Source: a bacterium | Lineage (GTDB): Bacteria; Babelota; Babeliae; Babelales; RVW-14 | Assembly (NCBI GenBank): GCA_016699045.1 | Contig: CP064957.1 | Location: 620,001 to 684,000 of the forward strand | DNA: 64,000 nt | Direction of reading: 5' to 3' | Part shown: positions 8,271-20,281 of the stretch, piece after piece | Numbering within the stretch: the stretch's first letter is position 1 | Layout of the letters: each line of letters opens with the position of its first letter | Notes under the pieces: model-generated | Seen by the model: only the letters and a program-made list of their open reading frames with translations | Told to the model about the DNA's origin: nothing | The model's database searches: none | Program-made: the position numbers and the translations under genes

Positions 8271-8360
8271 AAAAAAAAGCCTTTTCGTTTTGAATAAAGG
8301 CTATGGTGCCCGTTTTTTAAAAAAATAGCAACAAAAACAGAGCCCTATTCAAAGGCTTTC
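8271..8360 (-). promoter_or_regulatory. Possible attenuator in the ybaK operon leader
   Basis: On the minus strand AGCCTTT (8302-8296) pairs with AAAGGCT (8284-8278) and is followed by eight Ts: a terminator form just upstream of the ybaK start. A second AAAGCCTTTGAATA copy at 8360-8346 could instead pair with the terminator's 3' arm and with the loop sequence TATTCAAA. The two structures exclude each other, as in transcription attenuators. No known riboswitch or T-box motif was seen. The promoter was not found. Confidence 0.4.
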
Positions 8361-8419
8361 GCATTAAAAGATAAAGATTTCAGCTACTTTTAAAATTAGT
8401 TAAACCTGGAGCAAGAAGA

Positions 8420-8448
8420 TTGAAATTCCCCAAGAAATTGGCTATACA
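8420..8448 (+). promoter_or_regulatory. Sigma70-type promoter for the threonine aldolase-like gene
   Basis: TTGAAA, 17 bases, then TATACA. Transcription would start near 8455, about 45 bases before the ATG at 8500, which has AAGGA seven bases upstream. Confidence 0.6.
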
Positions 8449-8499
8449 ATAAACCTGTAATTAAAGATTTTTCATGTTTCCCGAATTGAAGGATCGTCA

Positions 8500-9552
8500 A
8501 TGATATTCACATCAAAAAAAAGCTTTGCCAGCGATAATTATTCAGGTATTCATCCTGACATTCTACTAGCAATTATCGATGCCAATCAGGGCCATGCGCT
8601 GGCATATGGAGCTGATGAATGGACGCAAAAAGCGGTAGAAAAATTTAAAGAACATTTTGGTAATGACATTGAAGTTCATTTTGTTTTTACTGGTACAGCA
8701 GCTAATGTTCTTGCGTTATCTGCAATAACCCAATCGTTTAATGCAATTTTATGCGTAGAAAATGCTCATATCAATGTTGATGAATGTGGAGCCCCAGAAA
8801 AATTTATTGGTGCTAAATTATTTACGATTCAGACTGAACATGGAAAGTTACGAGTTAATGATCTTGAGCGATACTTGCAAAGAGTTGGTGATCAGCATCA
8901 AGCACAACCAAAAACGGTAAGTATAACACAAGCTACCGAATTTGAAACGGTTTATACACCAGCAGAAATTAAAGAAATCGCTGATTTTGTGCACGCTCGC
9001 GGGATGTTTTTGTATATGGACGGTACTCGCTTAGCAAACGCAGCAGCTCATTTAAAGATATCATTAAAAGCTCTTACTGCTGATGTTGGCGTTGATGCTC
9101 TGTCTTTTGGTGGTACTAAAAATGGTCTAATGTGTGGTGAGGCAGTAATTTTTTTTAGTCAAAAATTTGCACAAAATTTTAAATATATTCGTAAACAAGG
9201 TATGCAGCTTGCGTCAAAAATGCGCTTCATTTCAGCTCAATTTAGTGCTTTATTATCTAATGACCTTTGGTTAAAAAATGCTCAACACAGTAATGCCATG
9301 GCACAGAGACTGGCTCAAGGTCTTGCTGTCATTCCTGGCATTACTATAACGCATCCAGTCCAAGCAAATGCTGTTTTTGCCATCATCCCGCTCCAGGCTA
9401 TCGCAGTATTGCAAGAACAGTACCCATTTTATATTTGGAACAAAAAAACATCTGAAGCGAGACTTATGGCATCTTTTGATACAACAATCGAAGATGTTGA
9501 TAATTTTATAACTTTAGCAAAAAAAACTATAAGCAAAATAATAAATTTATAA
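8500..9552 (+). CDS. Low-specificity threonine aldolase-like PLP enzyme
   Basis: 350 residues, full family length. Aldolases of the beta-eliminating lyase family cleave L-threonine and allo-threonine to glycine and acetaldehyde using PLP in the cytoplasm. Seen here: FTGTAANVLAL (cofactor phosphate region, about 63-73), MDGTRLAN with the PLP-ring Asp at 174, and SFGGTKNG with the probable Schiff-base Lys at 207. The opening SDNYSGIHPDIL matches the family's N-terminus. It is a single-gene unit with its own promoter, convergent with the GH1 gene. Other lyases of the fold are possible, so no gene symbol is assigned. Confidence 0.85.
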   Translation: MIFTSKKSFASDNYSGIHPDILLAIIDANQGHALAYGADEWTQKAVEKFKEHFGNDIEVHFVFTGTAANVLALSAITQSFNAILCVENAHINVDECGAPEKFIGAKLFTIQTEHGKLRVNDLERYLQRVGDQHQAQPKTVSITQATEFETVYTPAEIKEIADFVHARGMFLYMDGTRLANAAAHLKISLKALTADVGVDALSFGGTKNGLMCGEAVIFFSQKFAQNFKYIRKQGMQLASKMRFISAQFSALLSNDLWLKNAQHSNAMAQRLAQGLAVIPGITITHPVQANAVFAIIPLQAIAVLQEQYPFYIWNKKTSEARLMASFDTTIEDVDNFITLAKKTISKIINL

Positions 9553-9577
9553 AAATATATGGCATTTTTGAAAAAAT

Positions 9578-10933
9578 TTATTTTTCTGAATATTCAGAAA
9601 TCAATTTTTTGTAAAGTTGAGCGCTTGGCCGTGGTCTGCGCTGGCTATCGTGCAACCCAAAACAAGTCTCAAAACCTTTGTGCCATTCAAAATTATCAAC
9701 AAGCGTCCAATGATAATAACCTCGAATATCAATACCATCTTCCAATGCTTTTTCAACTTCATTCAATGACGTCATAATAAGCAGCTGCCGGCGCTTATCG
9801 TGCATTTTGCTATTATCTGCCATCCCATTTTCAGTAATATAAATTGGTTTATTAAATGCTGCAACATCACGGATGGCTATTGCTAAACCTTCTGGATCTA
9901 ACGGCAAATCCATATCACCCATAATTTGGCCAGAAAAACAAGTCGATCCAAAAATAGTAGAACTATTAAAGCCGATAATCGCCGTTGCATAATAATTTAA
10001 ACCAATAAAATCCAATGCTTGTGGCGCACGCGCATCGTAATGCGTAACGGCACACAAGGTGGTAGAACCAAACATACTAAACGGTTCGTACTCATAGAGC
10101 CCCGTTTTTAAAAAATTCATCGTTACGTCATTAGTAAACGCCGTTAAAAACGTACAAATAAGCGATGAAATAGGTTCAAGCGAATACCGAGGTTTAAATT
10201 TAAGAACATTGTGCACAATGCCAATTTGTGCTTTATCACCACCCGGCATCGTTTTAAGCGTTTGATAAATCTCAACATGGGACCTCAAAAGATTTTTTAA
10301 CACTTCACCACACATCCGAAAACTATCGGTAGTAAATGCAAGATTGCCAGGAGAATGAATACCAATTAAATACCCGGCAAATGCATAAACTGCTGGTTCA
10401 TTGATAGTGCACCACAACTGAACTTTATCCTGAAAATGAGTAAACACGCGTTGAGCAAAATCAACAAAATAATGAATATTTTCAGCACGCTCAAAACCAC
10501 CAAGATCATCAAACCAGGCAGGATGCGTAAAATGATGTAACGTCACCATCGGCTTTATACCAACAGCAAGTAACGCATCGCACAAATCATCATAATGCTG
10601 CAACGCATCGTGATTTATTATACCTTGCTGTGGCTCGATCTTGCTCCAGTCGACAGAAAATCTAAATGAATTCAACCCGATATTTTGCATCAACTCAATA
10701 TCTTCAGGATATTTATTCCAATGATCAACTGCCACTCCTGAAGACAAACCCATTTTTTCTTGAAAGTAAGCCCAGTTAGAATGAGGCAGTGTCTGAGCAC
10801 CCGAATTTTGAAATTCTGCAATTGTAGTGCCCCAGCAAAAATCTGATGGGAATGGTTGTGAAAAAAGCGAACCATTCGATGCATGCGTTAAGAAAAATCC
10901 CAACAAAAGAAACCGAGCCCAACAAAGCATCAT
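9578..10933 (-). CDS. Glycoside hydrolase family 1 enzyme with signal peptide
   Basis: 451 residues from tandem ATGs at 10933/10930, with AAAGGG just upstream; a longer frame to 11125 runs into the previous gene and is rejected. GH1 enzymes hydrolyse beta-glucosides or galactosides by a retaining mechanism. The acid/base Glu is in TINEPAVYAF (about 179) and the nucleophile Glu in YITENGMAD (about 368). LHHFTHPAWF and HWTLVDNFEW-type motifs are also present. Residues 1-21 (MMLCWARFLLLGFFLTHASNG) form a signal peptide, unusual because most bacterial GH1 enzymes are cytosolic. It may act in the periplasm or on host glycans. It follows two membrane paralogs. Confidence 0.88.
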   Translation of the reverse strand: MMLCWARFLLLGFFLTHASNGSLFSQPFPSDFCWGTTIAEFQNSGAQTLPHSNWAYFQEKMGLSSGVAVDHWNKYPEDIELMQNIGLNSFRFSVDWSKIEPQQGIINHDALQHYDDLCDALLAVGIKPMVTLHHFTHPAWFDDLGGFERAENIHYFVDFAQRVFTHFQDKVQLWCTINEPAVYAFAGYLIGIHSPGNLAFTTDSFRMCGEVLKNLLRSHVEIYQTLKTMPGGDKAQIGIVHNVLKFKPRYSLEPISSLICTFLTAFTNDVTMNFLKTGLYEYEPFSMFGSTTLCAVTHYDARAPQALDFIGLNYYATAIIGFNSSTIFGSTCFSGQIMGDMDLPLDPEGLAIAIRDVAAFNKPIYITENGMADNSKMHDKRRQLLIMTSLNEVEKALEDGIDIRGYYHWTLVDNFEWHKGFETCFGLHDSQRRPRPSAQLYKKLISEYSEK

Positions 10934-10946
10934 GAGAAACCCTTTG

Positions 10947-11575
10947 TTAATCTTGAATACTAAGATAATAATCAATGAGCTTACAAAATTCTTTTGGTTC
11001 AATAGGTAAATACATACCATCAAGTGTACGAAGAGTAACGTCTTTTTTATTTCTAAATTCAACCAGTGATCGACAGGTAATGCCATTTCGAGTAACCGTT
11101 TCCCAGTAGGTATCGGCAATATCACACCAATTTAAAAACGATACCGCACCATCGTCGTCAATCGCTATCTGATTATTATCGAGCGTAAGCCACGCCGTTT
11201 TTTTGTTTTTTCTTTCTATTTTTTTCATTAAATCAAGCGTCGCATAAATTGTGAAAGCTAACCCAAGCCCCGTGGGAATCAGCAAAATCAGCGCTGCATT
11301 TTTTTTATTTTTGAAACACTCACGATAAGCAATATTAACCAGTTGAGAAAATCCCGCACCTGTCAGCAATCCTAGAGTCACGCTACTGATTACCGGCAAA
11401 ACAACCGATGGATCAGCAAATACAAGTACCTTGCCATCATCACTCAGCCTTACTTTTGTGCTACCAAAGTCGCGTATAAAAACTTTAAAATCATCTTCTT
11501 GTTTTTTTGAATCCTGAGCAGACACTTCTGCATTAATTGAACAACAAAAAAAGCACTGTAAAGTAATTTTTTCAT
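10947..11575 (-). CDS. Two-span membrane protein, tandem paralog A, apparent frameshift in signal region
   Basis: No family recognised. The best start is the ATG at 11575 with AGGAG upstream, matching its paralog. From there a signal-like MKKLLYSAFF runs into a T7 tract (11546-11552) and leaves the downstream frame; one extra T would give CCSINAEVSAQDSKK, a plausible signal cleavage region. The rest is open: F..D.GSTKVRLSDDGKVLVFADPSV, two hydrophobic segments separated by a short cytoplasmic-type loop (ECFKNKKN), then KNKKTAWLTLD.NQIAI and a C-terminal LPIEPKEFCKLIDYYLSIQD. The last part closely matches the neighbour. Either slippage, an assembly error or a broken gene. Confidence 0.65.
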
Positions 11576-11595
11576 AGATACACTCCTGTTTTTTG

Positions 11596-12195
11596 TTATT
11601 TTTGAATACTAAGATAATAACTAACAAATTTACAAAATCTCTTAACGTCGATAGGCAAATCAAGGGCGTTTATTGTTACCATGGGAACACCTTTTTTATT
11701 GTTCAAGTGCACCACAGAATTAGTAACGGAACCATTCTTATTTGTTTTGGTTTCGCATACGGTATTTGCCACAGCATCCCAACTTACTGCAGCTTCACCA
11801 ATCATAATCTGCTCTTTATCAAGCACAAGCCATGGCGTTTTTTTATTTTTTTTCTTTAAGTTTTTAATAGCATCAAAAGCACACCAAGCACTACCGACCA
11901 AGAAAAAACCAGAACCAAAAATAATACTTGCTTCTTTTTCCTTTGGAAACCGATATAAAGCAAACAAAGCAGCAATTCCTAAAAAAATAGCAGACGAAAA
12001 AACAGATCCCCAAGCTGCTGGGTCGGCAAATATAAGCACCCTGCCATCATCGCATAATACTACTTTTTCGCTCATACAACTACGTACCAAAATGTCAAGA
12101 TCTTCACGCTGCTCTTCAGATAGTTGTTCTGTATTATCCGAAGAATAAGAACGACCCATGGAATAAGAGAGATCCATATTGAGTAATTTTTTCAT
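11596..12195 (-). CDS. Two-span membrane protein, tandem paralog B
   Basis: 199 residues, unknown function. An N-terminal polar region (Ser/Glu-rich, about 1-40) without a clear signal peptide is followed by SEKVVLCDDGRVLIFADPAAW. Two hydrophobic spans follow (about 63-82 and 90-108, split by FPKEKE), then KNKKTPWLVLDKEQIMIGEAAVSW and a C-terminal LPIDVKRFCKFVSYYLSIQK. The soluble half after the spans may bind membrane or protein. It shares start context (CAGGAGTTTATCTATGAAAAAA) and tail with paralog A, so the pair arose by tandem duplication. It is just downstream of the rRNA operon terminator. Confidence 0.75.
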   Translation of the reverse strand: MKKLLNMDLSYSMGRSYSSDNTEQLSEEQREDLDILVRSCMSEKVVLCDDGRVLIFADPAAWGSVFSSAIFLGIAALFALYRFPKEKEASIIFGSGFFLVGSAWCAFDAIKNLKKKNKKTPWLVLDKEQIMIGEAAVSWDAVANTVCETKTNKNGSVTNSVVHLNNKKGVPMVTINALDLPIDVKRFCKFVSYYLSIQK

Positions 12196-12235
12196 AGATA
12201 AACTCCTGTCAATAATGGCTGCTTAAATTTTGCCC

Positions 12236-12270
12236 AACAAAAAAGCCGCTAACTTTGCAGTTAGCGGCTT
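12236..12270 (-). terminator. rRNA operon terminator
   Basis: A perfect 12-bp stem (AAGCCGCTAACT / AGTTAGCGGCTT, loop of four) followed on the minus strand by a T run. It begins 10 bases after the 5S gene. Confidence 0.85.
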
Positions 12271-12279
12271 TGAATTAAA

Positions 12280-12393
12280 CCTGGCAGTACCTATTTTTCC
12301 GGTTCGTCTCCAAACAAGTATTTTCGGCGTGATGGTCTTCACTTCTGTATTCGGAATGGGAACAGGTGTTACCCCAGCACTATTGCCACCAGG
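12280..12393 (-). rRNA. rrf: 5S ribosomal RNA
   Basis: About 114 nt. Read on the minus strand it starts CCTGGTGGCAATAGTG, contains the conserved CCCATTCCGAATACAGAAG and ends GTACTGCCAGG, so its two ends pair. It is the last gene of the rRNA operon, about 200 bp after 23S and 10 bp before the terminator. Confidence 0.93.
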
Positions 12394-12467
12394 AAATTTT
12401 GTAAAATTTTTATATATTTCATAATTTTTTTAAAGATCTTATACATATAATTATATATATAATTTTA

Positions 12468-12523
12468 AATTATGCAAGCAACTCGTAGCAAAACGTGATG
12501 CGACGTAAGTTGCTTGCATAATT
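12468..12523. repeat. Inverted repeat in the 23S-5S spacer
   Basis: A perfect 16-bp inverted repeat (AATTATGCAAGCAACT / AGTTGCTTGCATAATT) with a 24-base loop. It is probably an RNA processing hairpin between 23S and 5S. No tRNA or gene fits here. Confidence 0.65.
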
Positions 12524-12592
12524 TTCATAGTCATATTTGAATATTCGAAAAGACAAAAAACAGAAAGTTGTATGATGAGACTAATTAAAGCG

Positions 12593-15600
<3,008 letters not shown>

Positions 15601-15673
15601 CAAACTCTCATACAAAATTACTGTCTTTTGAGTAAACTCAAATTTGTATTTTCGATATTCAGTTAGACTATAT

Positions 15674-15684
15674 ATTTCAAAGAT
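15674..15684 (-). promoter_or_regulatory. boxA-like antitermination element before 23S
   Basis: ATCTTTGAAAT on the minus strand, identical to the copy upstream of 16S (17442-17452). TCTTTGAAA-type boxA elements recruit NusB and NusE; nusB is in this window. The match in position and sequence is the support. Confidence 0.5.
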
Positions 15685-15747
15685 CTTTAATTTTTTATTA
15701 ACTATCTTCTTTAAACACACAAAACGAAACGTCTTTTATAAAATATG

Positions 15748-15760
15748 CCTCTGAGTGCAA
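15748..15760. repeat. 3' arm of 16S precursor processing stem
   Basis: CCTCTGAGTGCAA is a perfect 13-base complement of 17386-17398 on the far side of 16S; ACGAAACG at 15724-15731 likewise pairs with 17432-17439. Together they form the long stem that RNase III cuts to release pre-16S. Confidence 0.7.
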
Positions 15761-15823
15761 CTACTTGCATTTATTTCTATATTAAATAACACCTTAAGAT
15801 CTTATAGATCTTTATCTCCTTCG

Positions 15824-17366
<1,543 letters not shown>

Positions 17367-17385
17367 AAAAATTGACACAAGGTCA

Positions 17386-17398
17386 TTGCACTCAGAGG
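17386..17398. repeat. 5' arm of 16S precursor processing stem
   Basis: TTGCACTCAGAGG, a perfect complement of 15748-15760. It lies about 20 bases outside the mature 16S 5' end. Confidence 0.7.
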
Positions 17399-17441
17399 TA
17401 ATCTTTTAATTACCTATCTTTATGCGGACGTCGTTTCGTAC

Positions 17442-17452
17442 ATTTCAAAGAT
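17442..17452 (-). promoter_or_regulatory. boxA-like antitermination element in rRNA leader
   Basis: ATCTTTGAAAT, 75 bases before 16S and about 90 after the expected transcription start. The same 11 bases recur before 23S. Confidence 0.5.
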
Positions 17453-17549
17453 AGTTCAAATTTTCTTTAGTTATTCTTTCAATCAGGAATCTAAATTTCA
17501 ATGTGTCTTAACTTCGTTCGTTTCATCTCATTTCCTTGATTGTAGAAGT

Positions 17550-17578
17550 ATTATACTTTTTTCTTTTTGAGTTAGCAA
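17550..17578 (-). promoter_or_regulatory. rRNA operon promoter
   Basis: On the minus strand TTGCTA, 17 bases, TATAAT: a perfect -10 and ideal spacing. The region upstream is very AT-rich, like an UP element. It predicts a leader of roughly 175 nt before 16S. Confidence 0.7.
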
Positions 17579-17847
17579 GCTTTTTTTACAAAATATTTAA
17601 ATATTTTTTTATTTTCTTAAAACGTCGACTGGGTCGATGTTTTCGAAGATACAAAACTATTATATTCAAACTTTTTTAAAAATATTTTTAAAAAAGTTAT
17701 AAAATCAGTCGCGAAAACATCTCAAATAACCCCTCAAAAAAGCATCCACCTGAAAACCTCTTTTGGTCTCTCAAAAACAGGATCTTCTAGGCGTATATTA
17801 TATATAAGGAAAGGAGCACTAGAAAACACCTCAAAAAATGGGTACTT

Positions 17848-17876
17848 TTGACACTTCTTTTTAAGCCTTCTTTTAT
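17848..17876 (+). promoter_or_regulatory. Candidate promoter for the PfkB kinase operon
   Basis: TTGACA (perfect -35), 17 bases, TTTTAT (weaker -10). It would give a leader of about 130 nt to the start at 18012. Confidence 0.45.
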
Positions 17877-18011
17877 CAAGGGTCTCAAAACAGCATATTT
17901 TGAAGGAAAATAGGGCTTTTTAGGCCTCATAAACCAATATTCTTGCATCTTAAAAATCATACGCTTACACTAATCAAGTCTTCTCTAGTACCATCTAAAA
18001 GGAATTTATCT

Positions 18012-19133
18012 ATGAATATCTTAACCATAGGCGGCGCAACCCAGGATATCTACCTTGATTACGCAGGCGCTGATTATATGATCATTAACAAAAAAACAGC
18101 ATCGCAAACCTTTATGCTCTTCGAAACAGGCGAAAAGATCGGCATTGACCAACTTTTGTACTTAACCGGCGGCGGCGCCACTAACTCTGCCGCATCATTT
18201 AAACTCCGCGGCTTTGATGTTTCATGCTTTTGCCAAGTTGGTACCGATAGCGCCGGCCGCATGATTATTGACGACTTGGCACAACGCGGAATCAACACCA
18301 GCCTTATCCAACAAACCTCAGAACAACCAACGGGATCTTCGTTTATCATTAAATCGCTCCAAAATGAACGAACGATCTTTGTCCATCGCGGCGCCAATGC
18401 ATTTCTCAAGCACGAGAACATACCTTTTGACGCCATCAAACAATGCGATCAATTATACATAACATCATTAAGTAAAGATTCAGCAACCCTGCTGCCAGAA
18501 ATCGTACGCTTTGCTCATGAAAACAAAAAACCTGTCGCCATAAATCCAGGAGGCAGTCAACTGTCGCAAGGCATACAAACATTGCGGGAATCACTTCCCT
18601 TTGTGGAAACACTCATTCTTAATGCCAACGAAGCACGCAAATTTATGCTTTCTTTAGTGCAAACAGACGAAACTTATAAAAAAATATTGGAAACGCACGC
18701 GCCAATCATTTGCTCAACCACTACCTGCAACGAAGAACCCTACCTACTCACCAACCCGGTGGTATATGATGGCACCTGTTTTAGCGCAAAAAAATTCTTT
18801 AAAGAAATCTTAAGCATGGGCCCCCGCATTGTTGTCATTACCAACGGCGCAAACGGCGTATATGTCGCAACACAAAATGATGTTTACTTCCATCCAAGCA
18901 TACCAATCAAAGTAGTCGACCCCGTTGGCGCAGGCGATGCTTTTGGCTCCTGCTTTGTTGCCAGCTTAAAAAAAGGCTTTGCGCCCTACGATGCACTCAG
19001 ACACGGCGTTTTGAATAGCGCGTCTGTTTTAACAAAAATTGGCGCCAAAAATGATATCTTAAATGATAAAGAACTAGAAACACAAGCAGCTCAGCTGGAT
19101 CCAAACCTGTTACAACATTACACTCTTACCTAA
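18012..19133 (+). CDS. PfkB-family carbohydrate or nucleoside kinase
   Basis: 373 residues. The ATG at 18012 has AAGGA about nine bases upstream; an upstream in-frame ATG at 17943 lacks one. PfkB (ribokinase-fold) enzymes phosphorylate sugars or nucleosides with ATP. Motif 1 is seen at about 52-80 (LTGGGATNSAASFKLRGFDVSCF; substrate-site GG and N), and motif 2 near 300-312 as DPVGAGDAFGSC, with the catalytic-base Asp. The start NILTIGGATQDIYLD is typical. An insertion around 225-275 is longer than in ribokinase. Substrate cannot be told; adenosine, ribose or fructose-type are all possible. It is followed 11 bp later by a pilus gene. Confidence 0.85.
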   Translation: MNILTIGGATQDIYLDYAGADYMIINKKTASQTFMLFETGEKIGIDQLLYLTGGGATNSAASFKLRGFDVSCFCQVGTDSAGRMIIDDLAQRGINTSLIQQTSEQPTGSSFIIKSLQNERTIFVHRGANAFLKHENIPFDAIKQCDQLYITSLSKDSATLLPEIVRFAHENKKPVAINPGGSQLSQGIQTLRESLPFVETLILNANEARKFMLSLVQTDETYKKILETHAPIICSTTTCNEEPYLLTNPVVYDGTCFSAKKFFKEILSMGPRIVVITNGANGVYVATQNDVYFHPSIPIKVVDPVGAGDAFGSCFVASLKKGFAPYDALRHGVLNSASVLTKIGAKNDILNDKELETQAAQLDPNLLQHYTLT

Positions 19134-19144
19134 AATCAATCATA

Positions 19145-20149
19145 ATGAATTATTTAGCAACTATTTTTAAACGCTTCAGACAACGCTCAAATCTACTCTA
19201 CCTACAATTGAGCGAAAAAGAAGTTGCTTGCATTCTCTTCAGGAAAAAAAACCATACGTTGTACATCAAAAAACAAGTTGTCCTCCCCTTAGAATCAACG
19301 GTCATTATGAATGGCATCATCTACAACCCAACGACCCTTGCGCAACTCATCAGCCAATTTACCACCCAACACGGCCTTATCAGGCCAAAGACAATCATGT
19401 GCTTTGCAGACTTAGCTACTCATACCCCAGCATTGCAACAATTAACAACACTACAAACGGCGCTGTTCACCGTCAAAACTCCCATCAAACTTCTTGCTCT
19501 TGTTACACCGCCGTTGGAGCTCAACAAAAAATCAATACTTTACACTACCCTTGCAAGCCATCCAGATCTACTCACACCATTCAAACATTATAATCAACAC
19601 GGACCAACCTGGTGGCTTGGCTCAACGTGCGCAACTGCAGGCGTTATACTTTTAGCACTTCATTCAATCAGCTCAATATTGAAACAAGATTTACAAACAA
19701 CCACCAGCACCAACGAACAAATCCAAGTAACCACACAAAAACTCGAACAGAACATCCAGCAACTTAATCAGGTTAAACAATCCGAAGAAGAGCTTGCCAA
19801 GCGCCTCACGATGCTCAACCCAACGAAAACCCCTTTTCAATTTAGTACTTTTTTGAAACAGCTTTCTCATGCTATTCCACCAAATTGTTGGATTGAGTCA
19901 CTCAACGCATCAGCCATCAAAAACCATCTCGCAATAAAAAGCACAAAAAAGCCAGCTGCCACTGCCTATACCATGACCATGCAGGGCAACAGCCGATCAC
20001 TCAAAGCAATTACTGCCTTTAGAGCTCAATTACAAAAAATGCCCTCTATCAAAGAAGTTGAACCTGCCACCATCAAAATGGTCAAGAAAACTCCTGCCAA
20101 AAGTAGGAAATGCTACTTTTTCAAACTTTCAGCCACCCTCAAGGTCTAA
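19145..20149 (+). CDS. PilM/PilN-like type IV pilus or type II secretion assembly protein
   Basis: 334 residues. The N-terminal 140 residues resemble a reduced actin-like PilM/GspL cytoplasmic region only loosely. A membrane span follows (about 158-178, WWLGSTCATAGVILLALHSI), then a coiled coil (about 180-225), then FSTFLKQLSHAIPPNCWIESLNA, the hallmark of PilN-type periplasmic domains. PilN links inner-membrane pilus parts to PilO. The PilO-, PilP- and PilQ-like genes lie 18 kb away, so the system is split. The ribosome site is weak. It may be a PilM-PilN fusion or a GspL-like protein; the exact role is inferred. Confidence 0.6.
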   Translation: MNYLATIFKRFRQRSNLLYLQLSEKEVACILFRKKNHTLYIKKQVVLPLESTVIMNGIIYNPTTLAQLISQFTTQHGLIRPKTIMCFADLATHTPALQQLTTLQTALFTVKTPIKLLALVTPPLELNKKSILYTTLASHPDLLTPFKHYNQHGPTWWLGSTCATAGVILLALHSISSILKQDLQTTTSTNEQIQVTTQKLEQNIQQLNQVKQSEEELAKRLTMLNPTKTPFQFSTFLKQLSHAIPPNCWIESLNASAIKNHLAIKSTKKPAATAYTMTMQGNSRSLKAITAFRAQLQKMPSIKEVEPATIKMVKKTPAKSRKCYFFKLSATLKV

Positions 20150-20233
20150 GTTGCCAAGGGGCTTGTTTTTTGATACCCTTGAGATCGTATTATTTGTTGT
20201 ATAAGTATAACCTTTAACCCATATAGCTGCTTC

Positions 20234-20253
20234 AAAAAGGCTTCTGCCTTTTT
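20234..20253 (+). terminator. Terminator-like hairpin between pilus gene and rpsA
   Basis: AAAAAGGC-TTCT-GCCTTTTT, an 8-bp stem ending in its own T run. It is 85 bases after the pilN-like gene and 30 before rpsA, so it may end the upstream transcript or attenuate rpsA. Confidence 0.5.
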
Positions 20254-20281
20254 ACTGCTGTTGTGTTGATTCAGGATTATC

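Larger units (their letters stand above)
15601..15823 (-). other. 16S-23S spacer without tRNA genes
   Basis: About 223 AT-rich bases. I see no cloverleaf, GGTTCRA T-loop or CCA end, so the usual tRNA-Ile/Ala pair is absent. It holds a boxA-like site and half of the 16S processing stem, both listed separately. Confidence 0.75.
17367..18011. other. Intergenic region between divergent rRNA operon and PfkB gene
   Basis: About 645 bases with no convincing gene. The left part is the rRNA leader: processing arm (17386-17398), boxA-like site (17442-17452) and promoter (17550-17578) with an AT-rich UP-like stretch beyond it (17580-17620). The right part holds a plausible promoter for the kinase (17848-17876). 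Between them are several CTCAAAA-type short repeats and a TATATTATATATAAGG stretch of unknown meaning. Confidence 0.7.

Noticed and set aside
10934..11125. Extended start for the GH1 enzyme
   Set aside because: The extension reads through the end of the upstream membrane-protein gene in another frame; the signal peptide begins at 10933.
15601..15823. Possible spacer tRNA genes
   Set aside because: No cloverleaf or T-loop could be found by eye; a covariance search would be decisive.
17780..17830. TATATTATATATAAGG stretch as a strong promoter
   Set aside because: A good -10 exists in either direction but no -35 at 16-18 bases, so it was left as unexplained AT-rich sequence.
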